Assembly (NCBI RefSeq): GCF_963678635.1
Contig: NC_087070.1
Span: 3,415,157 to 3,479,156 of the forward strand
Origin: Symsagittifera roscoffensis
Taxonomy: Eukaryota > Xenacoelomorpha > Acoela > Convolutidae
Reading direction: 5' to 3'
Length of the DNA: 64,000 nucleotides
Part shown: positions 11,995 through 25,400 of the stretch, in pieces
How positions within the stretch are numbered: the first letter of the stretch is position 1
Layout of the letters: each line of letters starts with the position of its first letter
Made by a program: the position numbers and the translations under genes
The notes under the pieces: model-generated
Database searches by the model: none
The model's input: the letters and a program-made list of their open reading frames with translations, nothing else
What the model was told of the DNA's origin: nothing

Positions 11995-12730
11995 TCCGGT
12001 GCTTCAAACAAATAGTCGAAAAAAAGAATTGCATCCCTTGAGACAACTGTGGCAGCACCCAACTACAGGGTTGGGAATTTGTAGTTTTGTGAGAATTTGT
12101 AAATCATATTTTTTCTGAAAAGTTTTAGAAGAAAAATAAAAAAAAACGCCCCATCTCTGAATTTATAACTTTTGAACAATCGCGTTTGAACTCAAAATTG
12201 CAATTCCTGAGAGTATCTTCACATCACGCTATTAAAAGGTTGGGAATTTCACACTTTTTGACTCTTTTTAACTCTAAGTTTTCTGAAAAATTTTCAGAAA
12301 CGTCAAATCTTGAAAACTACACTCATTTGAGCAGTCATTATTTGAGGCAACAATCGCAACCCCTGAGACTACCCTGACAGCACCTCAGCATAAAAATGGA
12401 AACGTCAAAATTTTTTAAATTTTCTATCGAAATTTTTTAAAAACTCTGAAAAAGACAAAAAACGTCATATCTCGAAAATTAAAATTAATTGAGCAGTCAC
12501 ATTTGGACGCAAGATTTGCAATTTTTGAAAGTACTTCCGCAGTATTGAACTATAGGGCTGAAAAATTTCAACTGTTCAGTTTTTTAGAGATCAAGTATTT
12601 TTAAAAATTAAGAAATCATAAAAGACGTCAAACACTACATAGATTTGAGCAGTCATATGAAAATGTAACGTTTGAAACTCTTAAAAATAACATGACAGTA
12701 CCCCTTTACAGGGTTAAGGGTTATAATTTT
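11995..12730. repeat. Satellite S2, diverged tandem units of about 160 bp
   Basis: Four to five units share CAGCACCCAACTACAGGGTT, GGGAATTTCA, TTTGAGCAGTCATATTTGG and GCAATTCCTGAGAGTAC. Anchors: near 12052, 12227, 12379, 12539 and 12697. Unrelated in sequence to S1 but similar in period. Confidence 0.75.
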
Positions 12731-12768
12731 TGAGGGAACGGAATTTTTTGATAATAAACTAGCAGACA

Positions 12769-13190
12769 TAGCCAATGGGCTGTTAGAAACAAAACAAGGA
12801 ATGCAATTGAAGAAAAAAAATACTGACTTCTTCAAAAAAAATAGATATCCCTAGAGCTCTTTGAAATTATAGAACAATTTGTTTCACACTTTTTATGATA
12901 ATTTAACTCTATTTGAGAAATATAGATTAAAAAATATACAAATTCCATCTTCTGAATCAGAAGTCAATCACGTGTTTCGCGATTTCTACATTTTTATTAC
13001 TCGATAGTGGCGTTTGCGTTCTTTCCAACAAAGGAAATGAGCTCAACTTGATAAAAAATCCAATATCAATTCAAAAACAAATATGGTTGAAGCTCAAAAA
13101 AAATTTCAAACTTCTCGGAAAAAACTTTTAAAATCGTCACAGCCTATTTAAGAGTCTGAACTATGTTATCGAATCCTAAAAATAGTCAAC
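12769..13190 (+). mobile_element. R4 repeat, nearly full copy
   Basis: Runs from TAGCCAATGGGCTGTTAGAA to GAGTCTGAACTATGTT. The middle contains TTCGCGATTTCTACATTTTT and CTCGATAGTGGCGTTTG. The ends correspond to the inverted AAGAGTCRATGAACG terminal words of better copies. Confidence 0.65.
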
Positions 13191-13505
13191 AGAAAACCAA
13201 TGAACGATAGAAAAAAAAAACAAATTTGTTTTTGAAAAAATCTGAACTTTCGATTTTTCCAGTAAGAGATAGACGCTGTTAAAGCACTTCGAGTTTCTAG
13301 ATTAATGACACTTTTGATTGGCACAATTTTTTGATAAATGGGACACAAATAGAGCAAACTTGATTAATAAGTAAATTTTGTTTTCTTTTGCTGCGAGATC
13401 TGATAATTTAATTCCATTCGCGCATTTTGCGAAGTCAGATGTCGACTTTTCTGTTCTTTAATTTTTCGCTGTTTGATAGTGGATTTTACCATCTTTTATA
13501 AAACA

Positions 13506-13760
13506 TGGCCAACATACAGTTGGAAAAGAATCAATGAATGCAATTAAACGGAAAAAATACCAACTGTTTCTTAGAAAAAACCTCAGCTTTTGAAGTTCGC
13601 AGAAAAAAGGATGACCCGTAAGCTCTTTGAATTTCTAGAAACATTTATTCTCATTTTTTCGATTAAATTAAAAAAAAAAATTAAAACAAATCATCACGGT
13701 TTATAAAAGAGTCTGAATTACGTTCATCGAGTCTTAAAAATAGCAAAAGAACATATCAAG
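13506..13760 (+). mobile_element. R4 repeat, internally deleted copy (about 255 bp)
   Basis: Starts GGCCAACATACAGTTGGAAA followed by AGAATCAATGAATGCA, and ends GAGTCTGAATTACGTTCATC followed by GAGTCTTAA. The terminal words GAGTCAATGAACGCA and TACGTTCATCGACTC are inverted relative to each other. The middle of the longer copies is missing. Confidence 0.7.
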
Positions 13761-13859
13761 TAATAATATTGTTTCATCTCAAAGTTTTAAGTTTCTAGAA
13801 CAGTTTTGATCGGCACTTTTTTGATAAAATTGATCCAAATGAAGCCAACCTGGTTAATA

Positions 13860-14533
13860 GGTATTTTTTTTTGCTACGAGATCTGATAATTTAATTCTAT
13901 TTGCGAATTTAGAAGTCGACTGAACAGAAAGAAATTACGGGTTGTTTTTTTTGAAAAAATATCAGCTTTCGAAATCCAAAGAAAAATTGGATGCCCATTA
14001 AGCTCTTTGAATTTTTAGTAGCATTTGTAATTCTCACTTTTTCGATTAAATTGGCCCAATACAAGAAAGCTGGATAAGAAAATAACTATTTTTCGCTGAG
14101 ATAACTGGAAGTTAAATTCCACTTCCGAAACTAGAAGTCGATCACGTTTTTCGTGAACTTAACATTTTTGCTGTTTGATTGTGAAATTGCTTTCTTTTTA
14201 ACAAAGTAAATGATCTGAAATTAAAAGCAAATCGAACGTCAAATTGCAAAAAAATGAATGTGAGCTTGAACAATTTTCAAGACTTTTCTTGACGAAAAAA
14301 AAAACAAAAAAGTAAGGGCGACCTATATAAGAGTTTGAATTACGTTCATTATAGATATATTGAATTAGAAACTTTCTGAAATGAACGTTTTCGTGACCTT
14401 CACATTTTTGATGTACGATGGTAGAGTTTTCCTTCCTTTTAACGAAAGAAATGAAGTGAACTTAAAAAGAAATCAAAATCAAACCAGGAAATTGAGATTG
14501 AACAAAATTTAAGATTTTTTTCTGAAAAAAAAA
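13860..14533 (+). repeat. R4 repeat fragments, right part interrupted by R5
   Basis: Two or more head-to-tail R4 fragments (CTACGAGATCTGATAATTTA, then TAGAAGTCGATCACGTTTTT). The last one is cut at 14533 by the R5 element and resumes at 15997 with AAAATGATCACGACC and ATACAAGAGTCTGAAATACG. Confidence 0.65.
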
Positions 14534-15996
14534 CATTACGAGGCCAAACTGTGTATTCTCTGCATTGAAAACGGAATCCGCAACAAGCCAAAATCAGATT
14601 TGTCGCGGAATCTGGAACATTGCTAGTTTTCATTGATATTCTAAGCTGTTTTGGATTCCACAAAAATTACCTAAATCATTGTACCGCTCAAAATCGCTCC
14701 AAAATAGGCAAATTTGCGGAATCCGCAACTGTATTTGCGGAATCCAGAACAGTTTGTGGAATCCACAAACATATGATAAAACATTTGCATCGTTAATTTG
14801 AGATGTTGCGGAATCCGCTACTGTAAATGGAATCCGCAATTTATAAGTGGAACCCGCAAATTGTAAATGGAATCCGCAAATTATAAGTGGAATCCGCATT
14901 TTGTTTGCAGATTCCATCTACTTATATGTTTATCTGTGGTAACGTTTTAATTTATTGCTTTTATTTAATAGGTATTCACCAGCAAGTTCAATCTCAGCTA
15001 CGTTGATTAGCTACCAGTCTCAATTCCTGTCACCAACTCCGATCTCAATTTCTAAAACCCAACTTCGATCCCAATTCCTAAGATGATTTGATTTCACTAG
15101 AATAGAAATTTTCTTAGAATATATCAATGTTTGAGATTAATGGAATACTGAACTAATTCGATGATTTGCTATACGTTGGGTTTCTAATCACTCTCAACCT
15201 TATGACTCCAAATAAAGAATTTACTACATATTTATTGCACATTATTCCAGTTTTTGGGATTCCATCAACCCCAAATACTGACCAGTATTTGGAATCGACA
15301 GAATGCCAAATGCTGATCTAATTTGGCGATATGCTGTGTGTTGTGTACACTCTCAACCCAATGACTACAATTACTGAAAATATTCGGCGTTATGTTTCCA
15401 AAATCAGTATTTGGGATTTACGCAATCCCAATTACTGAACTAATTTGTCGATATGCTGTGTGCTCCTTACAATCTCATTTCAATGACTCCAAATATTGAA
15501 TTTATTTGGTGTTGTGTTTCCAAAATACTAAAAGATGACATCCACCAATTTAGGTAACCAATGTCTTAAGACTTGGTTGTGGATTCCGCTGGCAAAGGTT
15601 AAGTCTTTGTTTTTATATTCCGCATTGCTAGAGATAAGAATTCCAGCTCAGCTTTTAATTGTTCATATGCAAGTTCAGTATTGAACAAAATTCGGAATCC
15701 ACTTACAGTTTGCGGATTCCACTTACATTTTGCGAATTCCACTTGCATTTTGGGGAATCCATTTACAGTTGCGGAATCCAGAACATCTAGCTATATTTGC
15801 TTGTTGCGGAATCCGCAACAAAACAAATGTGACGACAAAATTTACGTTATAAGTATAAGTATGCGGCATCCACTGAAATTTTGTTTGTGGAATCCGCTTA
15901 CATTTTGGAACATATTATAAGACTTGTCTCTGGATTCCAGGAACATACTGACACAAAATTGTGCTCCTATCCAGTGCACAGTTTGGCCTCGTAATG
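14534..15996. mobile_element. R5 element: TIRs plus an array of TTGCGGAATCCGCAA words
   Basis: 1463 bp with perfect 20-bp inverted ends CATTACGAGGCCAAACTGTG and CACAGTTTGGCCTCGTAATG. It sits in an A-run of an R4 copy; A9 on both sides is compatible with an 8-9-bp target duplication. About twenty copies or near-copies of GGAATCCGCAA occur in both orientations, clustered at 14575-14910 and 15585-15945. Exact TTGCGGAATCCGCAA is at 14713 and 15804. The middle (15160-15530) holds three diverged units of 120-160 bp around GATATGCTGTGTG. No transposase. Confidence 0.85.
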
Positions 15997-16139
15997 AAAA
16001 AAAAATGATCACGACCAATACAAGAGTCTGAAATACGTTCACCGATTCTTAAAAATAGCAAAAAAGAACATTAAATAATATACTTTTCCATCTCATTTTG
16101 CGGTTAGGACTCATAGCAGGCTAAGTTTTGTTCATCCAG

Positions 16140-16262
16140 GTAACAGTAATTAGAGAACTTTGCCAAGATCAAGCAAAATCTTGCCAAGTGAAATCTTAAC
16201 ATGAAAGATCGTTCAAGATCTTGGATGATTGTGCAAGATTTCGCCATTACTTGCCAGGCTAA
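16140..16262. repeat. CAAGATCTTG palindromic-word array, locus 1
   Basis: CCAAGATC, CAAAATCTTGCCAAG, TTCAAGATCTTGGATG and GCAAGATTTCGCC recur within 120 bases. Same word family as 45215-45490. Confidence 0.55.
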
Positions 16263-16392
16263 CCATGATTTTTAGAAACAATAAGGCTTATTCAGCATTT
16301 CGATAACTAAGCGTCTCCTTTGATCCGTTATTAGTTAAAAAGAGAGATAAATATCCAAAGTTTTAGTCTAAAGGTGTTGTTTAGTAACCTAC

Positions 16393-16464
16393 TGGCGCAA
16401 TCTGACGGACATGCAATCCAAGTGGAAACAGTTTGGTCAGCGTTCACAGCACCAGCGCATCTGT
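16393..16464 (-). CDS. FN3 gene exon 19: 72-nt exon, probable G strand
   Basis: 72 nt, phase 1 to 1. The acceptor is GTATGTTTCAG and the donor is GCCA|GTAGGT. It encodes RCAGAVNADQTVSTW, then IACPSDCA. This lines up with GQVMNSADELFTV of exon 17, the G-strand region, and so completes the domain of exons 17 and 18. It lies in a GC-richer island within AT-rich repeats. It is the last exon I could find; the 16 kb to its left shows none. Confidence 0.55.
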
Positions 16465-19400
16465 CTGAAACATACAATTTAAGCTAAGGACTCATTAGAT
16501 AGTTATGCTGGAGCAGTTAGTAGATTCCGGGTTTAGTTTTGGTAAATGTTTATAATGTTTTGGTTTCGGTAATTTTTAGGCCGCCTATTTTAACTGATCC
16601 ACCTTTTTTTCGCGTTTGGCGAGATATATACTAATTTTGATGCGAAGGCGAGCTTCGAACAAAACGCAATTTATTGGGGAAAAATTTTCCAAAAAGTTCT
16701 CAACACGACTTTTTTTGGCCTAACTTTTTTCCAAACCTTCGCCTGCAGCGCAGAAATATTGGCCAAATTTTGTTGGCCTTTGTAGTGAGTTGGGAAAACT
16801 CAGAAAAACAGCTCGGTCTATCTTAAAAAGAAGTCGACAAATTTTTTTTGAACCCCGCCCCTCTCCGTCGAGAAAATCCTAAAAACAACTGTTGAAAATT
16901 ATCTAACGAGTAAGCAACAGCTCTTGTGAAATCAGCATGGTGGAAGTCGCATGTAAAATTTAAAATAATTGAGCGCGGAACTTTTTGTATGAGAGGGTTA
17001 TTTTTTGCTACCCTGTCTTTCGTGCTGGCAAAAAACACTGAACAGTTCTTTGAAGAACGCATTATGAGGACTGATTTATGATCGACTTTTTTTATAACAT
17101 AATTTGGGAAAAATTGAACCAATAGGTTTTTATTACAAACGGAAAAATGGAAATGAGAAATTAACAACATAGCCAACAGACAGTTGAAAAAGAGTCAATC
17201 AGCGCAAGTAACCAAAAAAAGAATAATGACTTGTTTTTCAAAAAAAAATTCAATTTTTGAATTTCAAAGAAAAAATGATGCTGTTAAGGCTCTTTGACTT
17301 TCTAGAACAATTTGTGATTGACGCATTTCTGGTAAAATTAAACCAGTTTGATAAAACTAGATCAAAAAGTAGATTTTTATTTCGCTGGTAAGTCTGAAAG
17401 ATAATTTCGTCTTTCAAAACCAGACGATCTGTTCCGCTTCAATTCAGAAAAAAGGATTGTGCTTTTGACTAAAAGATTTCGCTGCTTTGTTTTAGTTTTT
17501 TTAGCTATTTGAGTGCATAACTACCTAAAAATGCAAGTAACTGAGGATTTCAATTTTTTCGTTTTTCTATTCTGAGAGACAAGCAAACCTATGAAAACCT
17601 ATGATTTACTGGGTTGAAGAAGGAAAGTTGGAGTGGGAGGAGATACAAAAAGTGGGAGGAAAGTTTTGCGTCGGGTTTTTTGAGCGAAACAGTAATTCTG
17701 AGCGCAAAATAGCATGCGCTAATTGCTTTAAAAAGCTGCTCGTTCAGTCAATAACAAAAATTGCCTATTTTTGTTCCGACTTTCGAAGAAAACGGAATGT
17801 TTCTTCTCGGAGTGGCTTTTTTCCAGTCAATTTTGGCCAATCAAATTATTAGTTTTCACAAAAATTTCTATACCCCATTGAAATTATCAACTTCCTGCCT
17901 TCAAATTTAAAAAGATTTTAACCTCCGATTATTTTTTGTGAAGTTCTGGGATTTGAAAAGTGCCAAATTGGCCATGTTCTGGACTAAATCATGCGCACTT
18001 ACGAAGTTATTCATATTGCTGAGAGCGTATCGCCATTAATTTATGCGTGGCGAATGATACCGTACAAAACATTTGTTCCAAACTGAGATGAGGTGAGGTT
18101 AGCTAATTGGTCAAATTAGTTTCGTACGAGTCAATTTTTAACACTTTACTTTTGTCCAAAATTTATAGGTTTTCAAAAAATTTCTTACCCAAATTTTTTT
18201 CGATATGAGCTAAGGGGCAGTCGGAACATTCAGGGCTTTGCCATGATATACAATCAGTCTTGTTTAATCTTTAAAAGCACAGCTAGCAGACAGTTGGAAA
18301 CTGCCATGGAATGCGAGAAAGTCAAAAAACAATTTAAAAAATTTTCGGACTCACGCTTTTCGGACTTAAAATTTTTCGGAATAAAGTTTCACTTTTGAAA
18401 CTAGAAGTTGACCGCGTTTTTTGTGAAATTAGCATTTTTGCTGTTCGATGGTGAAATTTGCCTTCCTTTTAAAAGGAAATCGAAATTCAAAGTACGCAAA
18501 AAAAAACTTTCCTGAAACAAAAACGTCAAAAAATCATCGCAGCATTAATAAGAGTATGAACTACGTTCATCGACTCTTTAAAAACTAATCAATCGGGAAA
18601 GCTGTAAACTAAAATCTTACTTTCGGATCTAAAGGTCGTTCACGGTTTTGGCCACGCCATTTCCGCTTTCGTTTTTATAAAACGTAATTTGCCATCCTTT
18701 TAACAAATGGTTTTGAATTGAACCTGAAAAAATCAAAGAAGCCGCAAAAAATCAAGAGGTTTTCCTGCAAAAAATACGAAAAAAATCAGCACCTATGTAA
18801 GTGTGTTCAGCAAACAAACCTTGAACAAGCGAGCAAATTAACTGCATTCTTTTAAATGGACATGCTAACAAGCACACATGATATACTCCTTTTTTCACCG
18901 AAGTATGACTTCGCACCCCAAAGAAATGCTCATTGCGGCTCAAATTAATTTAAGCATTTAAATCTGAAAAACCCTCCCTAATGTAACTCAGTTACCTTTA
19001 TACCAGAAGGAATAAAAACCGAAAAATTATGTGAACCAATTAGAATTCAGTTATGAAAAATTTAAGCAGTGGTCCCTGGGGCTTCAATGTTACACTTACG
19101 GCCACTAGGAAATGGAAGACACTCGTACTGCAATTCGGTCGGATCTCTCCAGGAATTTTGATCATCAATGAAAGGAAAGATACACAACCCGCAGGAACCC
19201 TTCCAAACCTAAATAAAAAGACGGCTCACGGTTTTAGTTCGGTTTTGAATTTTAGAGAAAATCTAACTTTTATAGAAAATTTACAAGAAAATTTAATTTC
19301 GGAAAATTAGATTAGAAATTCTCAAAACTCCCTTTGGGTTAGAACTTCTGAAATTAAGAAAGATTCTGAAAACTCACTTCGTTTTAAAACATCACATGAC

Positions 19401-22400
19401 ACTCCCAGCAAGTTTTATTGGTAAAACCAGGCGGTGTTTAATTTAAGTTTTTTGAGACGAAGTTGAATTTAAGTTTTTGGTGTGGTGGGGCTGTGATAAT
19501 TCAGAAAGAGTCTCGAGGGTGTATCTATTGATATACACGGGGGGCAGTGGTGGTGGGGTTTAGGAAGTTGGTTCACAATTAAGGAGTGTGATGGAGGGGG
19601 GTAGGTCTTTAGGCATGGACGACGAAGAATAGCAAGGAGACCAGTGGTAAGGGGGTATGAGTACCTGAGCTCTTTTCCGATTTTACCTTTAATAATTTTC
19701 GAAAAATTAGATTTAAAGCCTTTCAAAAAAGTAGTTTGTGCTTCAAATTGCAATATATATTAAAAAAAGAGCGTGAACACGTGAACGGATATGGGACAGC
19801 ATCTTTTTTCATGCAAAAATTGCCTGATGATCAGTTTACAAGGAGGAAGAGGAGTAGGAAAAGATGGAAGGGTTGGGGGAAATTTTGCAAAAATTGGGCA
19901 GAAATGTTGCTCAAATCTGTGGAAGAGGAGGGGAGGGATGAGGGGGTGATTAGGGGTTTGGGCGGGGGAATATGATGCGGTAGTGTGTGAGCTAGCCTAC
20001 CTGTATGTGTAGTTCCTCTGCGTCTGGTGGTATGTTTGGGTTTCCGTTGTCCAGTGCAACTGTGAGGGTATCTGTGGTGGACACTATGCTCGTGATGCTT
20101 CCCGGGTTGGGAAGGGTTGTCACTGTGAACAACTCATCCGCACTATTCATCACTTGACCTGTCGCTGTGCAGAGGAAACTACAAGCAAAGAGAAACAATT
20201 GTAGCCGTCTGCTGTGTAATTAGGACAGAATGTTCACACCATATATGTATTCCATGCTTATTAAAAAAACAATAGTTTTTTTTCTTCAAGTTAGTTTCGA
20301 TTTTTGAGGTTAATGCGATAAGAATACTATGCGAAATTAAAATTTCATGCCTAGTTTCGATCTTTTACGCTTTAATATGATATGTCCCATTTCGATGATT
20401 GCTTCTGAGTGGTATATGTGTGAGGCGATCAGATCAGGGGGGGGGGGGGGGGGGGGGGGGGGTATGTGACCTTCATGTTTTATGTTTTAAGATAGGGAAT
20501 AGAGCACCCAGTCAACCATCTATGTTTTAAGATAGGGAATAGGTTTCCCAATGTATTAAGATAGGTGATACGTTTCAGAGTTTCAGATGGTAAGACAGTA
20601 AGTTTCAAGTTATCTTAACACATAGGTGGGTGGCTGAGGGTCACTAATTCTTATGGAAAAAAATCTAGGTTTAGCCAAATATGCAGGAGAATTTCATTCA
20701 ATAGGAATTATAACAATCTAATTTCTCAAATTTGGAATTGTAGTTTTCGGGAAAAGTCAAAAAGTTTCAAAAAGGTCAAAAAATTAAAATTTTGATTTTT
20801 TGAGGATCATAAATTATTGTGTAAAAAACTTGGGCGTAACCGCATATGCAGGGAAACTTCCTGCAACCCGGACTCTCCATTTAAACCAAAATCGTAGATT
20901 TGGTAGGGTCGTTTCCGAGAAAAGTCAAAAAGTTTCAAAAAACAGTGAAAAAATCGAAAAATTAACTTTTCCGAGTCTTTATTTTTGTATAAAAAAATTG
21001 GGCGTAATTGTTATGCAGAGCACCCTACCCCAACCCATTCTACTTTTTGAAAATAAAATCTCAGATTTGGGCGGGTTGTTTTTGAGAAAAGTCAAAAAGT
21101 TTTAAAGAACGATCAAAAAATCAAAAGTTTTATTTTTTTTCTGAGGCTCAAAACTACTTTTTGTGTTAGATAATTTGGGCTAGGCCGTTTATGCAGATGA
21201 ATTTGCCACAACCTCTACTATCCTTGAGAAAATGTATAAAAATCTTTAAAAATTTGGATCAAAAGTTCTACCCACACACTGTAGAAAGTCGGGTAGGGTA
21301 AAAAGGAGACTAGGGGACTTTGCAGACACACATTGGAATTGGCGGAATTCCCACTGTTACCATTTTTTTTAAATGGTAGAGTAGTTTTTGAGAAAACTTA
21401 GGTTTTTGAAAAAGTGAAAAAAGTTTCCAAAAAACTAAAATGAAATAAGATAAACCAATCCCATACATTTTCCTAATACCTAATTTCATCATACAGAAAC
21501 TTGAAAAATGCTCTTTTAAAAATCAATGAAAATTTTATACCGGCCTCAAAAACCTTTGAACTTCAAGAATAACTCACGTTGTACACTTTTAGGATAAAAA
21601 TATTTTAATATGAGAAAACTGGAAATATAGTTGAAAAAGTTGAGTTGTGCTAGTTGAAAAAGTTGAAAAAGTAGAAAGCTGAAAATTCAGTTTGTTTTTG
21701 AACCTAGAAATTGATCAAGTTTTTACACTTTTGCTGTTTTATAGTGAAGTTTGCTTTCGTTGTAACAAGAGGAATCAACTAAATTTAAAACGAAATTTTA
21801 AGTCAAAAACGTAAATTTCAGCTTCAACAAATTTGGAAATTTTCAGCTTCAACAAATATTCCTGGAAAAAAACGAAATTTATTGAAATTTATTTATTCAT
21901 ACAAATAGAAGTAGCCAACATCCAGTTGGAAAAGAGTCAAAATTTTGAAAAAACAGGTCAAAAAAGGCATTTGATTTTTTTTGGCGCGCACTGTCCTCAA
22001 AGTTAGTATATATTGGCGCCGAAGGCGCATTTTGAAAAATTTTAGGGTGGGGCGGTCAAAAATTGGTTTCTTAAAAAGGGGGGACCATTTGGGTTGACAG
22101 GGGGTCGAATCCCCGAGGGGAGGAACTTAAATCCGCCCCTGGTTTCAGATAAGTGAATATGTGGAGGCATATGGGTTTTACGTGGTGCGGACACTGATCA
22201 TGTAAGTTGAGGCTGCAGATAGAGAGGTGATGTTGTAGGGCATAGTGGAGGTGCTGCGGGTGGACCCCATCAGCGTCACCAAATAGCCAGTGGACACGAA
22301 ACCACTTGCATGGGGGGAATCACAATTAAGTTCCAGTGAGTCCACCTCCAACTGGCCAAAAAAGCAGTTCTCAGGCTTCTCGGGGTCTGAAATAAAACAC

Positions 22401-25400
22401 AGCAAATCAATAAGTGGACATAGTCCAGGGACACTGGGAAAAGTGATCATGATAGGCTCAAGGAAATCAAAAACAATTTTACCTTTTTAGGAACTATTTA
22501 AGTACTCATTTTGAAAATCATTTTAAATTAGACTGCTCACAAATACAGAATTCAAACCATTCTGCTTAAACCAACAATTCTCAAAACGATTCTTGAAAAC
22601 AAATAAGTAGTTTTGTGGATTGACTAGAATCGTAAAGGCATCTCAACTGAAAAGATTGCCAAAAATACTACCAGCTTAGCAGTTTTTTTAACTATCTTTT
22701 TTAGAAAAACTAACACATATTTCCAGACTTAATCAAATATTTTTTTTTATTTTCCTGTAATTTTGGTGGTGAATATCAATGAGGTTCGAGGGGAAAAAGA
22801 AACAAGTGATTTGGATGGATTTTGATTTTGATTTAAAAGAAGTAACGATTGCGATAATTGCGAGGTATAATATAATAAGTAGCAAAAAGTTCGGATTGAC
22901 AAATAATTTTAAAGAGCAATGACCTTTTTCAGACAATTTTTGCACGCAAAAGCTAATTTTTCAGACAGACATTATGCCTCAATGTCATCTAAAAACTCAA
23001 ATTTGCATGCAAAAAAGATGCTTAAAATTGGCAGATTGCTCTTTTTAAATCTTTCTGACTGTTCCAACTTTTGCAACTCTATGTTCAATTTGCAAAAATA
23101 TGGAACAGACAGAAATGATTCAAAAGAGCAACCTGCCAATTTTGAGCAACTTTTGCATTCAAGTTTGAATTTTTAAGTGACATTGAGCCAGGTTTTCTGT
23201 TTGAAAAATTAGTTTTCATGCAAAGGTTTGCTGAAATAGGTCCTCATTTGCTCTTTTTAATTAATTCTGTCTGTCCCAATTTTTGGGAACTCTCCATACT
23301 CACATGTGCAGACTGTGACTTCTGAAACTTCTGACGTCACGCCTTCCTTCCAATAAGCGTAGGCTTTGAATGTGTACTCTGTCTGAGGTTTCAGTCCCAA
23401 ATCAGTCACGTAGTTCCATTCGGTCCCGTCGAACGTTTGGTCGTGTGTAGTGTTCAGGTCGCTCTCGTCGTCGTAGTGTAAACTAATGTTGACGCCTTTG
23501 AAAAGATCGCTGGAGTTCAATTTGTACTGCAAGAAGATACTTGTGCTGTCAACTGCAGTTGCACGCAGAATTGGCGGAAAAGGAGCTGAAAAAAATTTAA
23601 TAGAAAAAACCTGGCCAACAGACAGACAGTTGGAAAAGAGTCATGAACGCCAGGAAACCGAAAAAAAATAAAACTTAACTCTCATAAAAACAACTTTCGA
23701 GTTTCAAAATTAAAAATATATGGCAGTAAACTTCTTTGAATTTCTAGAATAATTTGTGATTGAAAGTTTTTTTGATAAAATTAGCCCAATTTGAGAAATT
23801 TGATCAAAAGGTAAAGTTTCGATAATTTTGCTGGGAAGTCTGAAACTAGAAATCTGAGACTTTTTCCGATAAAAAACACACAAAAAATCACCAAGACATA
23901 CATAAGAGTAATCACTGCGTTCATTACTCTTAATATTTTAAAATTATAGCTGTTTATCAACAAAAAAATTATAAACCAAAATACCAAAATACGAGCTGCT
24001 TAGCTTTTTTACGGGTAAGCCAATGTTGCACCCCTACCTTAGAACTGCATGCAATAGAACTACATGCTACTTTTAAGTTATTTTTTGGGCTGAGGAACAA
24101 CTAAAACATCAAACAACTGACATTTGTTAACAAAATACATAATACTTGACAAAGGCTTTGGTGCTTTAAAAATTCAAAAACTTCAGATAGTTTTACAACT
24201 TTCTTGATAATAATTATTTGCGACATTTGAGAGTTTCAGCACAATACATATAATAGATAGAAAACATAATTGAAAAAGCTTAACCGGGTGAAAAATGAAG
24301 AAATCTTTTTTGAAGGCGTAAATTAGCCAGCATATCATAACTAGTTTTAGAGGTTTTCTTGCTGTGGAAACGACCTCACAAACAATATAAGGAATTTAAA
24401 TTTACTGTGTCAAATTAGTTCTTTGGGAAGCGTATGGGCCTAGCTTACTGATTATGGAACCTAGAAATGACAAATAACAAAACTACCAGAGTAATTTGGT
24501 CCAGCATAAAAAAATGGCAAAAAATTTATTAAATAATTTGCGCTGATGATCGAATTCTGTCAAGAAAGGAATCATTCTACCAAGTATTTTAGAAAAATTA
24601 CTGCTAATTCCACAAACATGAGTCTCATTAGCAGTTTTGTGGTGTGCAGCTCCCAGATTTTTGTAATAAGCTCCCAACAATTTTTAATTATGTGTCGTGA
24701 CAACAGATATGACTGTTTCTCGACGCTGAAACGAACCAAGTAACTCTGTTAACTCTGTTATTTGTCAATTTTGCTTATCGTCTAATTTGCTTGTCGTCTA
24801 ATTTCTCAACCCCCATTTCAATCCGGGAGGTACAAAAGGGCGGATATTATTAAGTAGATCTTCGTTTTGTTGACAAGCTATTGGCACCTTGTTAACTAAT
24901 AATCCCCCTCTCCATTGAGGGGGAGGGAACGAAACCTGAAATATTAATTGTTGTGACAACATGTATAGGTAAAGAATGTGTTGTTGTACCAGAATGGACA
25001 AGAAATGATGTGTTCTGGGTGGCCCAGTCTCCGTAGACCTTGATTGCGGATAAGTCACCAACTAAGGCGTTGCAATCTTCAAAACCCGATCTGAACTCAT
25101 ACAGGAATGTCGTTGATGAAAAATTTGAAGATCCAACAAAGCTAAAATCAAAATTATGCTAAAATTAAATTATGTTCAGCAGTACCAAACCCTTGTTCCG
25201 TTTTGATTGTCCAAACTGAGCGAATTTTTAATGAGCTCCAATTTTTGATGAAAACTTTGATTCTCTTTTGATGTAAGCTATTTATATTCGATCATTATGA
25301 TCCAATTTTCAAAGTAGCCAAAAGATAATTTTTGAGCCGTATAACATAAATGACTTAATGATCTGTGTCTTTGTAATAGCAAGGTACTCAAAGGGTATTC

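Noticed and set aside
18752-18943. 63-codon minus-strand ORF with cysteines (HVCLLACPFKRMQ)
   Set aside because: No splice sites in phase with exons 18 or 19 and no FN3 pattern.
19469-19753. 94-codon minus-strand ORF with CPPCISIDTPS
   Set aside because: It lies in the intron between exons 18 and 17, does not fit FN3, and its frame does not join either exon.
20159-20178. Alternative acceptors for exon 17 (CACAG and GACAG)
   Set aside because: Both give phase 1 and would break the frame with exon 16; TTGCTTGTAG gives phase 2 and keeps the FLCT motif.
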